Assembly: GCA_019084435.1 (NCBI GenBank)
Contig: JAHRFV010000052.1
Location: 1 to 34,271, forward strand
DNA: 34,271 nucleotides
Source: Dethiosulfatibacter sp.
GTDB lineage: Bacteria; Bacillota_A; Clostridia; Tissierellales; Dethiosulfatibacteraceae
Reading direction: 5' to 3'
In this document: one piece after another, positions 16,060 through 24,896 of the stretch
Layout: each line of letters starts with the position of its first letter
Position numbering within the stretch: position 1 is the stretch's first letter
Position numbers and translations under genes: made by a program
The notes under the pieces: generated by a model
What the model saw: only the letters and a program-made list of their open reading frames with translations
The model's database searches: none
What the model was told of the DNA's origin: nothing

Positions 16060-16193
16060 TTATCCGATGACTAACAGTGCTAAGACTCCCACTTCTATAA
16101 ATGGGAGATAAGCACTGTAGAGTCCCTGGATAACGGTTTCTAAGGTTCAGATGGCGTATGAAACGCCAACTGAATCCAAGAACCCTGTTGATC
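16060..16193 (+). repeat. 134-bp structured inverted repeat, copy 2 (before sdaAB)
   Basis: The inverted partner of 11384-11517, with the same two hairpins. In the second hairpin one pair is A-A here and G-T in copy 1, and the tip of the first (AAATGGGAG) differs by one base. Most remaining changes fall in loops or joins, which fits RNA-level constraint. It is oriented towards sdaAB; copy 1 is oriented as argB is read. Both copies begin TTATCCGAT and end TGTTGATC, which defines the unit. Confidence 0.9.
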
Positions 16194-16293
16194 ATTGCTA
16201 TTTTTATACAAGAAAAAAAACTAATAATCTGATATAATAACAATATCTGACATAATTTACTCACAATGGAATTAAATGAGAGGAATACCGATT

Positions 16294-16983
16294 ATGGGAA
16301 AATATAATTCAATTTTTGACGTTTTAGGACCTATAATGGTCGGGCCTTCTAGTTCGCATACTGCTGGTGCTTCCAGATTAGGGAAAATAGCCAGATACAT
16401 TGCAGATGGCGATATCAGGTCCGTAAAAATCACATTATATGGATCATTCGCTGAAACGGCCAAAGGACATGGTACTGAAATGGCGCTGGTAGCGGGTATA
16501 CTTGGAATGGAACCAGATGATGAAAAATTGAGATACTCATTGCTCATAGCAACGGAAAGAGGAATAGACATTTCATTTGAAAAAGATTATATCTCAGGTT
16601 TACATCCCAATACGGCAAAATTTTCAATTGAAAAAAGCGATGGCTCATACATAACGGTTACAGGATCTTCCATTGGCGGTGGAGCAGTCATTGTCAACGC
16701 TATAGATGCTTTCAATGTAGAACTGACAGGTGATTACTTTACTATCGTGACAAAGCATGTAGACAAGAAAGGTATCATAAGCAAAGTGACTACTTTGTTA
16801 GCAGAGAACAATATCAATATAGGTAATATGAAAGTCAGAAGAGACAATAGCAAGAATGAGGCCTCGATGATTATTGAAACCGATGAAATTGTCTCAAATG
16901 AAGTTCTAGAAAAAATAAAAGGACTGGAAGAAATGATATTCGTCATAGAAATCAAACCTGTGAGGGAGAATAAGAATGTATAG
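16294..16983 (+). CDS. sdaAB: L-serine dehydratase, beta subunit
   Basis: 229 residues: the N-terminal domain with VGPSSSHTAGASRLG (substrate and subunit contact region) and a C-terminal ACT domain from about residue 150 (IVTKHVDKKGIISKVTTLLAE). With SdaAA it deaminates L-serine to pyruvate and ammonia, a common energy step in amino-acid-fermenting Clostridia. ATG 16294 was chosen because AGAGGA lies nine bases before it and it gives MGKYNSIFDVLGP, as in homologues; an ATG at 16276 lies before that ribosome site. It overlaps sdaAA by eight bases. Confidence 0.94.
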   Translation: MGKYNSIFDVLGPIMVGPSSSHTAGASRLGKIARYIADGDIRSVKITLYGSFAETAKGHGTEMALVAGILGMEPDDEKLRYSLLIATERGIDISFEKDYISGLHPNTAKFSIEKSDGSYITVTGSSIGGGAVIVNAIDAFNVELTGDYFTIVTKHVDKKGIISKVTTLLAENNINIGNMKVRRDNSKNEASMIIETDEIVSNEVLEKIKGLEEMIFVIEIKPVRENKNV

Positions 16984-17842
16984 AAATGGTAATGATGTTT
17001 TAAAAGCATGCGACACATTAAACAAGTCTATATGGGAGATAGTACTTCTGGATGAAATGAAGAACAATCATATATCAGAAAAAGATGTATTCAGTAGAAT
17101 GGAAGTCATACTTCAAATTATGGAGAATTCATCATCATTTTCAATAGATAAAAAGGTTGAGACCCTTGGGGGTATTATCGGTGGAGAAGGAAAAACAATG
17201 ATGGAATTTTCCAATTCTGAAAGATCTATGTCAGGAAAGTGGATCACCAAGGCCATGGCAAGGGCATTCGCCTGTTCTGAATACAACGCATCCATGGGGA
17301 AAATATGTGCAGCTCCAACAGCTGGATCCTGCGGTATAATCCCAGCTGCAATCCTGACAATTGCAGAAAAAAACGGTTTAACTCGACAAGATATGATAAG
17401 AGGTCTGTTAACCTCTGCCGGCATAGGCAAAATCATCTCCACCAATGCGACTGTGTCAGGTGCAGAAGGAGGTTGTCAGGCTGAGTGCGGTTCAGCCGCC
17501 GCTATGGCTGCCGCTGCCCTGGTCGAAATGAATGGAGGTAGTCCTTTACAATCACTTGACGCTGCTGCGATAGCACTTAAGAATATTATGGGACTTATAT
17601 GTGATCCAGTAGCAGGTTTAGTAGAATCACCATGTTCCAAACGCAATGCGTCAGGTGTAGTCAATGCTATTATTTCTGCTGACATTGCCCTGTCTGGGAT
17701 TGTATCGGTCATTCCATTTGATGAAGTAGTGGAAGCCATGTATAATGTAGGCAGAGGTATGCATGAAAATTTTAAAGAAACGGCAAAAGGAGGAATATCA
17801 ATAACTGACACAGGCCTTGCTTATTCCAGAAAAATCAAATAA
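16976..17842 (+). CDS. sdaAA: L-serine dehydratase, alpha (iron-sulfur) subunit
   Basis: 288 residues. It contains the conserved stretches KICAAPTAGSCG, GGCQAECGSAAAM and ICDPVAGLVESPC. Cysteines 111, 119, 167, 171, 209 and 220 include the ligands of the oxygen-sensitive 4Fe-4S cluster that activates the serine hydroxyl. GGGAG about six bases upstream supports the ATG. It forms the active enzyme with SdaAB; in this organism the pyruvate would join that from alanine made by the ornithine pathway. Length and motifs are normal. Confidence 0.95.
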   Translation: MYRNGNDVLKACDTLNKSIWEIVLLDEMKNNHISEKDVFSRMEVILQIMENSSSFSIDKKVETLGGIIGGEGKTMMEFSNSERSMSGKWITKAMARAFACSEYNASMGKICAAPTAGSCGIIPAAILTIAEKNGLTRQDMIRGLLTSAGIGKIISTNATVSGAEGGCQAECGSAAAMAAAALVEMNGGSPLQSLDAAAIALKNIMGLICDPVAGLVESPCSKRNASGVVNAIISADIALSGIVSVIPFDEVVEAMYNVGRGMHENFKETAKGGISITDTGLAYSRKIK

Positions 17843-17902
17843 GGACTTTAATAATCAAAAAAATGATGTATAATATAAAGATAACAAATATGGAGGAAAA
17901 AT

Positions 17903-18922
17903 ATGGGATTCAGAACAGATATGGGAATTGATTTGGGCACTGCTTCAGTGCTTGTCTATATAAAAGGAAAGGGGATTGTTTTACAGGAGCCTTCTGTTGT
18001 TGCTATTGATAGAAATACCAACAAAATACTGGCTGTTGGAGAAGAAGCACGCATGATGCTCGGTAGAACACCAGGGAATATTGTTGCAATACGGCCGTTG
18101 CGAGATGGTGTCATCTCTGACTTTGATATTACAGAAAAAATGATTAAATATTTTATCAAAAAGGCGGTAGGAGGCACAATATTTAAACCGAGGGTTATGG
18201 TTTGTGTGCCAAGTGGTGTAACTGAGGTTGAAAAAAGGGCAGTTATTGATGCCTGTAACCAGGCAGGAGCAAGCAAGACTTATCTGATTGAAGAACCAGT
18301 AGCCGCTGCTATAGGTGCTGGAATCGATTTGTCAAAACCATCTGGAAGCATGGTAATCGACATGGGTGGTGGTACTACCGATGTTGCGGTATTGTCACTG
18401 GGTGGTATTGTAGTCAGCAAATCAATCAAGATTGCAGGTGATAAATTTGACGAAGCTATTGTCAGATACATCAGAAAAAAATACAATGTAATGATTGGCT
18501 TAAGAAGTGCTGAAGATTTAAAGATTCAAATTGGGGCAGCTTTTCCAGAGGATGAGGAAAAATTTGTAGAAGTGAGGGGTCGGAATCTTGTTACTGGACT
18601 ACCTAAAAATTTAACCATTTCTTCTACTGATATGCTCGAAGCATTGGAAGAAACAGTCACATCTATTGCGGATGCTGTACACTCAGTCTTAGAAAGGACA
18701 CCACCTGAATTGGCAGCTGACATCAGTGAGAAAGGCATTATTCTGACTGGAGGTGGAGGTTTGTTACATGGATTGGATAAACTTATAGCTAAAAGAACGG
18801 GGGTATCTGTCAGGGTTGCTGATGATGCGATATCTTGCGTCGCCTTAGGAACAGGTAAGGCTTTAGATAATATGGATGTATATTCCAGCTCTCTCTTAAC
18901 AGATGAAAGGAAGAGATACTGA
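17903..18922 (+). CDS. MreB/Mbl-type actin-like rod-shape protein
   Basis: 339 residues with the actin fold motifs: phosphate 1 MGIDLGTASVLVYIKG, phosphate 2 MVIDMGGGTTDVAVLSLGG and the adenosine loop ILTGGGGLLHGLDKLI, plus AVGEEARMMLGRTPGNIVAIRPL. Such proteins polymerise under the membrane and guide side-wall synthesis. It is not followed by mreC or mreD but by galU, with a stop-start overlap (TGATG). It is therefore likely a second, Mbl- or MreBH-like copy, although which paralogue it is cannot be settled here. GGAGG lies just before the ATG. Its coupling to UDP-glucose genes suggests a cell-envelope unit. Confidence 0.92.
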   Translation: MGFRTDMGIDLGTASVLVYIKGKGIVLQEPSVVAIDRNTNKILAVGEEARMMLGRTPGNIVAIRPLRDGVISDFDITEKMIKYFIKKAVGGTIFKPRVMVCVPSGVTEVEKRAVIDACNQAGASKTYLIEEPVAAAIGAGIDLSKPSGSMVIDMGGGTTDVAVLSLGGIVVSKSIKIAGDKFDEAIVRYIRKKYNVMIGLRSAEDLKIQIGAAFPEDEEKFVEVRGRNLVTGLPKNLTISSTDMLEALEETVTSIADAVHSVLERTPPELAADISEKGIILTGGGGLLHGLDKLIAKRTGVSVRVADDAISCVALGTGKALDNMDVYSSSLLTDERKRY

Positions 18923-19785
18923 TGCTGATAAAGAAGGCTATAATTCCGGCTGCCGGTTTGGGCACCAGATTTTTACCGGCAACCAAAGCACAACCGAAAG
19001 AAATGCTACCAATAGTAGACAAACCTACTATTCAATATATTGTTGAAGAAGCAGTCAATTCTGGTATAGAGGACATATTGATCATAACAGGTAGAAACAA
19101 GAGAGCAATAGAAGATCATTTTGATAAATCCTTCGAACTGGAAGTCACTTTGGAGCAAAAGGGCAAGCAAGATTTGCTGAGAATTGTCAAAGATATTTCG
19201 GAAATGGTAAATATTCATTATATAAGACAAAAGGAAGCAAAAGGCTTGGGACATGCCATCCATTGTGCAAAAGCTTTTATCAAAGATGAACCATTTGCAG
19301 TTCTTTTAGGTGATGACATCGTGTATTCGGAGAAACCCTGCCTGCTGCAATTGATGGAACAGTATGAAACATATGAATCAACCATCTTGGGAGTCCAGAG
19401 TGTTTTGCCTGAGGATGTTGATAAGTATGGTATTGTCTCTGGTGAAAAAATAGGTGAGAATCTCTATCTGGTAGATGATTTGATTGAAAAACCGAACATG
19501 GAAAATGCACCGACAAATATAGCTATACTTGGGCGATACATAATAACCCCAGGTATATTCGAGGTGCTTGAACATACCAAACCGGGAGCAGGAGGAGAGA
19601 TACAGTTAACAGATGCTCTTAAAGTATTGGCTCAAAAAGAGAAGATGTATGCTTTTGAATTCCAGGGCGAAAGATATGATGTCGGCGATAAGTTAGGATT
19701 TTTAAAGGCAACTGTAGAGTTTGCTCTTCGAAAAGATGATATCAAGAATGATTTTATGGATTATTTAAGAACCATCACATCATGA
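18922..19785 (+). CDS. galU: UTP-glucose-1-phosphate uridylyltransferase
   Basis: 287 residues. It starts LIKKAIIPAAGLGTRFLPATKAQPKEMLPIVDKP in homologous form, with the nucleotide loop GLGTRFLP and the conserved Lys of KEMLP; later GAGGEIQLTDAL is also typical. It makes UDP-glucose from UTP and glucose-1-phosphate for glycolipids, teichoic acid or exopolysaccharide. The start overlaps the MreB-type stop. The phosphoglucomutase 24 bases downstream would supply its glucose-1-phosphate. Confidence 0.95.
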   Translation: MLIKKAIIPAAGLGTRFLPATKAQPKEMLPIVDKPTIQYIVEEAVNSGIEDILIITGRNKRAIEDHFDKSFELEVTLEQKGKQDLLRIVKDISEMVNIHYIRQKEAKGLGHAIHCAKAFIKDEPFAVLLGDDIVYSEKPCLLQLMEQYETYESTILGVQSVLPEDVDKYGIVSGEKIGENLYLVDDLIEKPNMENAPTNIAILGRYIITPGIFEVLEHTKPGAGGEIQLTDALKVLAQKEKMYAFEFQGERYDVGDKLGFLKATVEFALRKDDIKNDFMDYLRTITS

Positions 19786-19809
19786 TAATGTTTAAGTGGA
19801 GGTGTTTTT

Positions 19810-21522
19810 ATGATATATCTGGATCGTTACAATGAATGGTTGAACAGTCCCTACATTGATCAGGACATAAAAGAGGAGCTTAAAGGAATTTCAGGAGATC
19901 AGGAAGAAATCAAGGATAGATTCTATCAGGAACTTGAATTTGGTACAGGGGGGATGAGAGGAATAATTGGTGCGGGAACCAATCGCATAAACAAGCACAT
20001 TGTTGGTAGAGCCATACAGGGACTGGCTGATTTTATCATTCAATCAGGGCATGAAAGCAAAAGCTGTGTGATAGCACATGATTCCCGTCATAAGTCAAAA
20101 GATTTTTCAGTTATGGCCGCTCGAGTGCTTGCTGCTTCAGGTGTCAAGACTTACTTATATGATGGCATCAGATCCACACCAGAACTATCATTTGCAGTAA
20201 GAGAATTAGGTTGTACTTCAGGTATTGTTTTTACTGCCAGTCATAATCCACCTGAGTATAATGGATTCAAAGTCTATTGGGATTATGGGTGCCAGATGTT
20301 GCCAGAAATGGCCGAAGAGCTTATTGGGATGATTGAAAAGGTATCTTTTGAGGCTATTAAAACAAAATCTTACGATGAAGCTTTGGATAATGGAGACATA
20401 GTTTTGCTTGGACATGAAATAGATGACAAGTTTATTAAAAATGTAAAAGCTATGAGACTGAGAGAAAACTTGGACAAAGATATTAAAATAGTCTATACAC
20501 CATTGAATGGCACTGGTAGCGTTCCGGTGAGAAGAGTACTTAGTGAGTGTGGTTATGAGAAGGTATTTCTTGTCGATGAGCAAATCGAGCCTGACCCTAA
20601 TTTCACAACAGCGAGATACCCGAACCCTGAGGATGAAAAGGCTTTTGAGCTGGCTTACAAAAAGGCAAAAGAGGTTGAGGCGGATATAGTGATTGCCAAT
20701 GACCCTGATTGTGATAGGGTAGGTCTGTCTGTAAGAAGTAAATCTGGTGAGTATAAACTTTTAAGTGGCAATCAAGTTGGTCCTTTGTTCATTAATTATA
20801 TACTATCAACATTGAAAGAAAAAAATTCCATGCCGACTAATCCATTGGTCATCAAAACAATAGTAACTAGCGAACTGGGGAGAAAAGTAGCTGAATACTA
20901 TGACGCAGAATGTTTGGATACATTAACTGGATTCAAGTATATTGGCGAAAAAATGGAGCACTTCTCAAAAACTAGAGAAAAAGATTTCATTATTGGCTAT
21001 GAGGAAAGCATAGGATACACTATGGGTCCTTATGTCAGAGACAAGGACGCTGTCACTATGACTCTGATTGCATGTGAAATGGCCGCCTACTACAAAATGC
21101 TTCAAAGTGATTTATTGACCGAATTGGAAAACTTGTATGATAGGCATGGGTACTATGTTGATAATCTGAAATCCTTGACTATGGAAGGCAAGGAAGGTGG
21201 AGAAAAAATCATTCAAATCATGGATTATTTTAGAAATTCACCTATAGATCAAATGTGTGACTGTAAAGTATCATCGATTTGCGATTATCAGACAGGTAAA
21301 ACGAAAAATCTCGAGAAAAACACTTTTACTAACACCGGACTACCTGAATCCAATGTGCTTAAATTCATTTTAGATAATGGTTCATGGTTTGTATTGAGGC
21401 CATCAGGAACAGAACCCAAAATTAAAATATATTCGTCAGTCGTGGGACAAGATTTTGATACAGCAAATAGATTTAGCAATAGACTGACTAATGAAGTGAT
21501 GGATATCATCAATCAAATTTAG
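19810..21522 (+). CDS. pgcA: Phosphoglucomutase / phosphomannomutase
   Basis: 570 residues, close to Bacillus PgcA (about 580). The phosphoserine loop TASHNPPEYNG has the active Ser at 144; the metal loop is DPDCDR at 298-303; the sugar-binding GYEESIGY and the C-terminal phosphate loop RPSGTEPKIKIY are present. It interconverts glucose-6-phosphate and glucose-1-phosphate via a bisphosphate. GGAGGT lies six bases or so before the ATG. With galU upstream it forms a short UDP-glucose module. A preference for mannose phosphates cannot be excluded. Confidence 0.94.
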   Translation: MIYLDRYNEWLNSPYIDQDIKEELKGISGDQEEIKDRFYQELEFGTGGMRGIIGAGTNRINKHIVGRAIQGLADFIIQSGHESKSCVIAHDSRHKSKDFSVMAARVLAASGVKTYLYDGIRSTPELSFAVRELGCTSGIVFTASHNPPEYNGFKVYWDYGCQMLPEMAEELIGMIEKVSFEAIKTKSYDEALDNGDIVLLGHEIDDKFIKNVKAMRLRENLDKDIKIVYTPLNGTGSVPVRRVLSECGYEKVFLVDEQIEPDPNFTTARYPNPEDEKAFELAYKKAKEVEADIVIANDPDCDRVGLSVRSKSGEYKLLSGNQVGPLFINYILSTLKEKNSMPTNPLVIKTIVTSELGRKVAEYYDAECLDTLTGFKYIGEKMEHFSKTREKDFIIGYEESIGYTMGPYVRDKDAVTMTLIACEMAAYYKMLQSDLLTELENLYDRHGYYVDNLKSLTMEGKEGGEKIIQIMDYFRNSPIDQMCDCKVSSICDYQTGKTKNLEKNTFTNTGLPESNVLKFILDNGSWFVLRPSGTEPKIKIYSSVVGQDFDTANRFSNRLTNEVMDIINQI

Positions 21523-21533
21523 TGGGAGTGCTT

Positions 21534-22991
21534 ATGAAAAAGATTACATTTATTTTAGTTTTTTTGATTTTAATAAATTCAACAGTATTGGCTTATGCAG
21601 ATTACATAAATCCTTCAAGAGAAGAGTTGGAAAAAATGATAACTGAGATCTCCCAAAAAAGAGGGGTGCCATCAGTTATTGTAATGGCATTGGCTAGGGT
21701 TGAGTCTGTTTTCAGGCACTATGATGAGGCAAGCCGTTCAGTGAGAACAGGATCGGCAGGTAGTATCGGACTTATGCAAGTAAATAACTCCAGAAGTCTA
21801 TACGATGATTATAGATTGAGATATGACATTGCTTACAATGTTGAAGCTGGTATAGATGTTCTAATGGAGAAGTGGGGAGCTAGCGCATCAACCTCAAAGT
21901 GGGCTTATCTGCCTTCTGTAGGCAACATGGACCCCAACGTATTGGAAAATTGGTATTTTGCTTTGTGGGGATACAATGGATTTGTAGCAAGCAATAACCC
22001 CAATGTCGCCTATGCTTCAGGGAAAAGCTATACATTTCAGGATTTGATTTATACAGTGATAAGGAATGAATATAACCAACCGATAAATGCGATTGATTTC
22101 AGTTATTTACCTAATACAGGCACACCTAGTAGAACTTTGAATGTGCCCACACCACAGGAAAACCATTCGGGAGATATCATACTCGCAGATATTGGTGATA
22201 AGGTCCAGGTTTCGTTCATGGCTACCACTTCAGGTCTGAATCTTAGAGAGCAACCGGATGGCGGGATAATAGCATCATTAAATGATGGAGAAACATATTT
22301 TGTAGGAAAAGAAGCAGAAATGAAAGGTGGGTATTATTGGTACTATCTTCTGTCAGAAAATGGCGAAGGTTTGGGATGGGCGGCTAGAAACTGGTTAATA
22401 AAGGTTGATGAAATAACTGAAACCATCGATACCGAAAACCATGAGTCTACAGAGGATACAAATTTAAATGGCTTCAAAGATATTGACAATCATTGGGCGA
22501 GACAGTATATACTCGAATTATATGCCGATGGCATTATATTAGGGAAAACCGAGAATTCTTTTGCTCCACAAGAAGATATTACCAGACAAGACTTTGCGCT
22601 ATTACTAAGTAGGTCTTTTGAATTTGGAGATGCTACAGCCAGAAGCTTCAGTGACAAGGCTGATGTGCAGAATTATGCATTGACTGCAGTTGAAAAGATG
22701 GTTTACTTTAATATAATGGATCTTGAAGAAGATAGATTTAATCCAAAAAGACCTCTGACTAGGATTGAGGCTGCTTCAGCAATCAGCAGAATATTAGAGT
22801 ATCCGGAACAGATAAAAGCATTTGAGTTTGAGGATGTGCAGAATATATCCATGGAAGAACTCGCAGGACTCGCTTCAATATACACTTATGGAATCATTGC
22901 AGGAAGAGATACAAAGACATTTGATCCTTACTCTTCAATCACTAGAGGTGAGATATCAAAAGTATTGACAATCACTCGTTCCCATCACTGA
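21534..22991 (+). CDS. Secreted lytic transglycosylase with SH3b and three SLH domains
   Basis: 485 residues. Signal peptide at 1-24 (basic start, hydrophobic core, then AYAD). An SLT-type muramidase domain follows, with the likely catalytic Glu57 in ALARVESVF and the typical SIGLMQVN motif. A bacterial SH3 segment lies at about 215-292 (SGLNLREQPDGG...), then three SLH repeats to the end, which bind secondary wall polymer. It probably cuts peptidoglycan at the cell surface. ATG 21534 follows GGGAG by six bases; an in-frame GTG at 21522 is too close to that site. Its 3' end overlaps the convergent septum gene by 20 bases. Confidence 0.92.
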   Translation: MKKITFILVFLILINSTVLAYADYINPSREELEKMITEISQKRGVPSVIVMALARVESVFRHYDEASRSVRTGSAGSIGLMQVNNSRSLYDDYRLRYDIAYNVEAGIDVLMEKWGASASTSKWAYLPSVGNMDPNVLENWYFALWGYNGFVASNNPNVAYASGKSYTFQDLIYTVIRNEYNQPINAIDFSYLPNTGTPSRTLNVPTPQENHSGDIILADIGDKVQVSFMATTSGLNLREQPDGGIIASLNDGETYFVGKEAEMKGGYYWYYLLSENGEGLGWAARNWLIKVDEITETIDTENHESTEDTNLNGFKDIDNHWARQYILELYADGIILGKTENSFAPQEDITRQDFALLLSRSFEFGDATARSFSDKADVQNYALTAVEKMVYFNIMDLEEDRFNPKRPLTRIEAASAISRILEYPEQIKAFEFEDVQNISMEELAGLASIYTYGIIAGRDTKTFDPYSSITRGEISKVLTITRSHH

Positions 22992-23313
22992 AAAGCTTGT
23001 TTTTAGCTTTATTATTATCAATATAAACTGTTTCATAGGGTTTGACCATTTTATATTCGTCCCGGGCAATTTTTTCTACCATTTGTAGAAATTGTTCCGG
23101 GTCATTTATTTTAGCTAGATCATCTTGAAGATTAAGAAGCTCCAGCTCAATATCTTTTTTTTCCTCAATTTTGGCTTGCTTCTGATTTTCGATATTATTC
23201 AGATCGAGACGCTGGTTAACAATAGTAAAAATCATATACAAAGCTAGGGCATAAAAAATTATGCTAATTAGATTTATTTTGAACTCTTTTTTTTTCCTTT
23301 TCTTTTTGACCAT
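22972..23313 (-). CDS. DivIC/FtsB-type septum formation initiator
   Basis: 113 residues: a highly basic N-terminus (KKKRKKKEF), one membrane helix at about 15-35, a coiled coil of charged heptads at about 40-85, then the conserved end ARDEYKMVKPYETVYI. This is the layout of DivIC/FtsB, bitopic divisome proteins that link early and late septal proteins. ATG 23313 has AGGTG four bases upstream; the open frame extends six codons further without support. Its start is separated from metK by a terminator. The usual neighbours (yabP/yabQ or S1-domain gene) are not here. Confidence 0.88.
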   Translation of the reverse strand: MVKKKRKKKEFKINLISIIFYALALYMIFTIVNQRLDLNNIENQKQAKIEEKKDIELELLNLQDDLAKINDPEQFLQMVEKIARDEYKMVKPYETVYIDNNKAKNKLFSDGNE

Positions 23314-23370
23314 AGCACACCTCATTAACATTATAGTATGATAATTCGATTTAATAAAGAGTTACAATTA

Positions 23371-23399
23371 AAAAAGTTCTGCGCTGGGCAGAACTTTTT
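23371..23399 (-). terminator. Intrinsic terminator of metK
   Basis: AAAAAGTTCTGC and GCAGAACTTTTT form a 12-bp stem with a five-base loop. Read on the minus strand it ends in a T run and lies about 50 bases after the metK stop. Confidence 0.88.
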
Positions 23400-23448
23400 G
23401 GTATGCCTTTGATTATTGACTAATATCCAAGCTCTATGATGTTTTGTA

Positions 23449-24639
23449 TCAACTCGTGGTAAAAGCTAGATTTCTGAGTAAATCGGCTTTATCTGTTTTT
23501 TCCCATGTCAGATCCAGATCTGTCCTTCCGAAGTGTCCGTAGGACGCTAGTTGTTTATATATGGGTCTTCTTAAATCCAGGTTTTTGATGATGGCTGCAG
23601 GTCTCAAATCGAAATTCTCTGAAATTAAAGTCTCGATTTTGGATTCATCAATCTTATTAGTTCCGAAAGTGTCAACCATGATTGAGACAGGATGAGCTAC
23701 TCCTATAGCATAGGCAAGCTGAACTTCACACTTATCAGCCAATCCTGCTGCGACAACATTTTTTGCCACATATCTTGCTGCATAAGCGGCTGATCTGTCA
23801 ACCTTTGTAGGATCTTTTCCTGAAAAAGCGCCACCACCGTGTCTTGAATAACCACCGTAAGTATCCACTATTATTTTTCTGCCGGTTAATCCAGCGTCGC
23901 CTTGTGGACCACCGATAACAAAACGCCCTGTAGGATTAATGAAATACTTTGTTTTCTCATCAAGCAAGGATTCTGGAACAACTGCTTTTATAACGTGCTC
24001 TAACATGTCCTGCTCAATGGTAGTTAATGCGACATTAGCATCGTGCTGCGTAGAGATAACGATAGTATCCACTCTAATAGGTGTGTTATCATGGTACTCC
24101 ACCGTTACTTGTGTTTTGCCATCTGGTCGAAGATATTTAAGTGTTTTGCTCTTTCGCACGAAAGCAAGTCGTTTAGATAGTTTGTGCGCCAATGAGATTG
24201 GAAGAGGCATAAGCTCGGGAGTTTCATTACATGCAAAACCAAACATGATGCCTTGATCGCCAGCTCCTGTGAGATCGAACTCATCGAAGCTTTTATCTCT
24301 GTATTCTTTAGCCTGATTGACACCCTGAGCTATATCTGATGACTGTTCATCAATAGCGGTAAGAACAGCACATGTATCACCGTCAAATCCGTACTTAGCT
24401 CGAGTATATCCTATTTCTTTGATTGTTTCTCTTACTACTTTTGGTATATCGACATAGCAATCGGTCGATATTTCACCTGATACCAGAACCAATCCCGTTG
24501 TAACCGAAGTTTCGCAAGCAACTCTACCATTAGGGTCTTTTTCAAAAACCGCATCTAGAATGCCATCGGATATTTGATCGCATATCTTATCTGGATGACC
24601 TTCCGTAACTGATTCCGAAGTAAAAAGCCATTTTTTCAA
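23449..24639 (-). CDS. metK: S-adenosylmethionine synthetase
   Basis: 396 residues. [33 protein letters not shown] and [19 protein letters not shown] are all signature stretches of methionine adenosyltransferase, which makes SAM from methionine and ATP. The start is TTG at 24639: GGAGG sits seven bases upstream, the N-terminus [15 protein letters not shown] is typical, and no ATG fits. It is preceded by a SAM-I riboswitch and its own promoter, and closed by a terminator. SAM is also the cofactor of the radical aminomutase at 14754. Confidence 0.97.
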   Translation of the reverse strand: MKKWLFTSESVTEGHPDKICDQISDGILDAVFEKDPNGRVACETSVTTGLVLVSGEISTDCYVDIPKVVRETIKEIGYTRAKYGFDGDTCAVLTAIDEQSSDIAQGVNQAKEYRDKSFDEFDLTGAGDQGIMFGFACNETPELMPLPISLAHKLSKRLAFVRKSKTLKYLRPDGKTQVTVEYHDNTPIRVDTIVISTQHDANVALTTIEQDMLEHVIKAVVPESLLDEKTKYFINPTGRFVIGGPQGDAGLTGRKIIVDTYGGYSRHGGGAFSGKDPTKVDRSAAYAARYVAKNVVAAGLADKCEVQLAYAIGVAHPVSIMVDTFGTNKIDESKIETLISENFDLRPAAIIKNLDLRRPIYKQLASYGHFGRTDLDLTWEKTDKADLLRNLAFTTS

Positions 24640-24677
24640 TATTTTTCCTCCTAAAATAAATTTCCGGGTTTTTCCAA

Positions 24678-24820
24678 TAAAAAACTCTCCCTGAGAAGAG
24701 TGTAGTCCAAATATTGGTCCTCATCTTCCGGATATACCGCGGGAATTGGCACCTCACACCATTAGCTGGCATTGGCTGCCGGGTTTCACAGGGCCCGTCC
24801 CTCCACCTCTCTTGATAAGG
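24678..24820 (-). promoter_or_regulatory. SAM-I (S-box) riboswitch before metK
   Basis: On the minus strand the leader has the S-box core AGAGGTGGAGGGAC, the GAAACCCGGCAGCC stretch, and GGTGCCAATTCC. P1 pairs CCTTATC (24814-24820) with GATGAGG (24719-24725), so the aptamer spans 24719-24820. A terminator follows: ACTCTTC and GGAGAGT (24684-24701) then T residues. SAM binding should stabilise P1 and allow termination, switching metK off when SAM is abundant. Confidence 0.95.
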
Positions 24821-24836
24821 CTTTTTTATCATGCAA

Positions 24837-24864
24837 ATTATATCATATTGATAATTTTTGTCAA
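24837..24864 (-). promoter_or_regulatory. Sigma-A promoter of metK
   Basis: TTGACA (24859-24864) and TATAAT (24837-24842), both perfect consensus boxes, with a 16-bp spacer. Transcription starts just before the riboswitch. Confidence 0.85.
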
Positions 24865-24896
24865 TAACTATCAGTGAATGTTTTTCTGTTGAAATA

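Larger units (their letters stand above)
15867..16293. other. Divergent intergenic region between the aminomutase and sdaAB
   Basis: 427 bases without a credible gene. It holds the aminomutase promoter and about 105 bases of its leader, then repeat copy 2 (16060-16193). The last 100 AT-rich bases contain a TATAAT at 16233-16238 without a good -35 partner, and the sdaAB ribosome site AGAGGA. A 70-codon open frame at 15899-16111 crosses the repeat and has no gene-like features. Confidence 0.6.

Noticed and set aside
15899..16111. 70-codon open frame on the plus strand through repeat copy 2
   Set aside because: No ribosome site or family features; its end merely reads through the repeat, which is why it resembles the ArgB tail.
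11384..16193. Composite transposon carrying the arg genes
   Set aside because: No transposase, and no target-site duplication was recognised; only the repeats themselves are supported.
16188..16238. Full sigma-A promoter for sdaAB
   Set aside because: A TATAAT exists at 16233, but no -35 box lies at 16-18 bp spacing.
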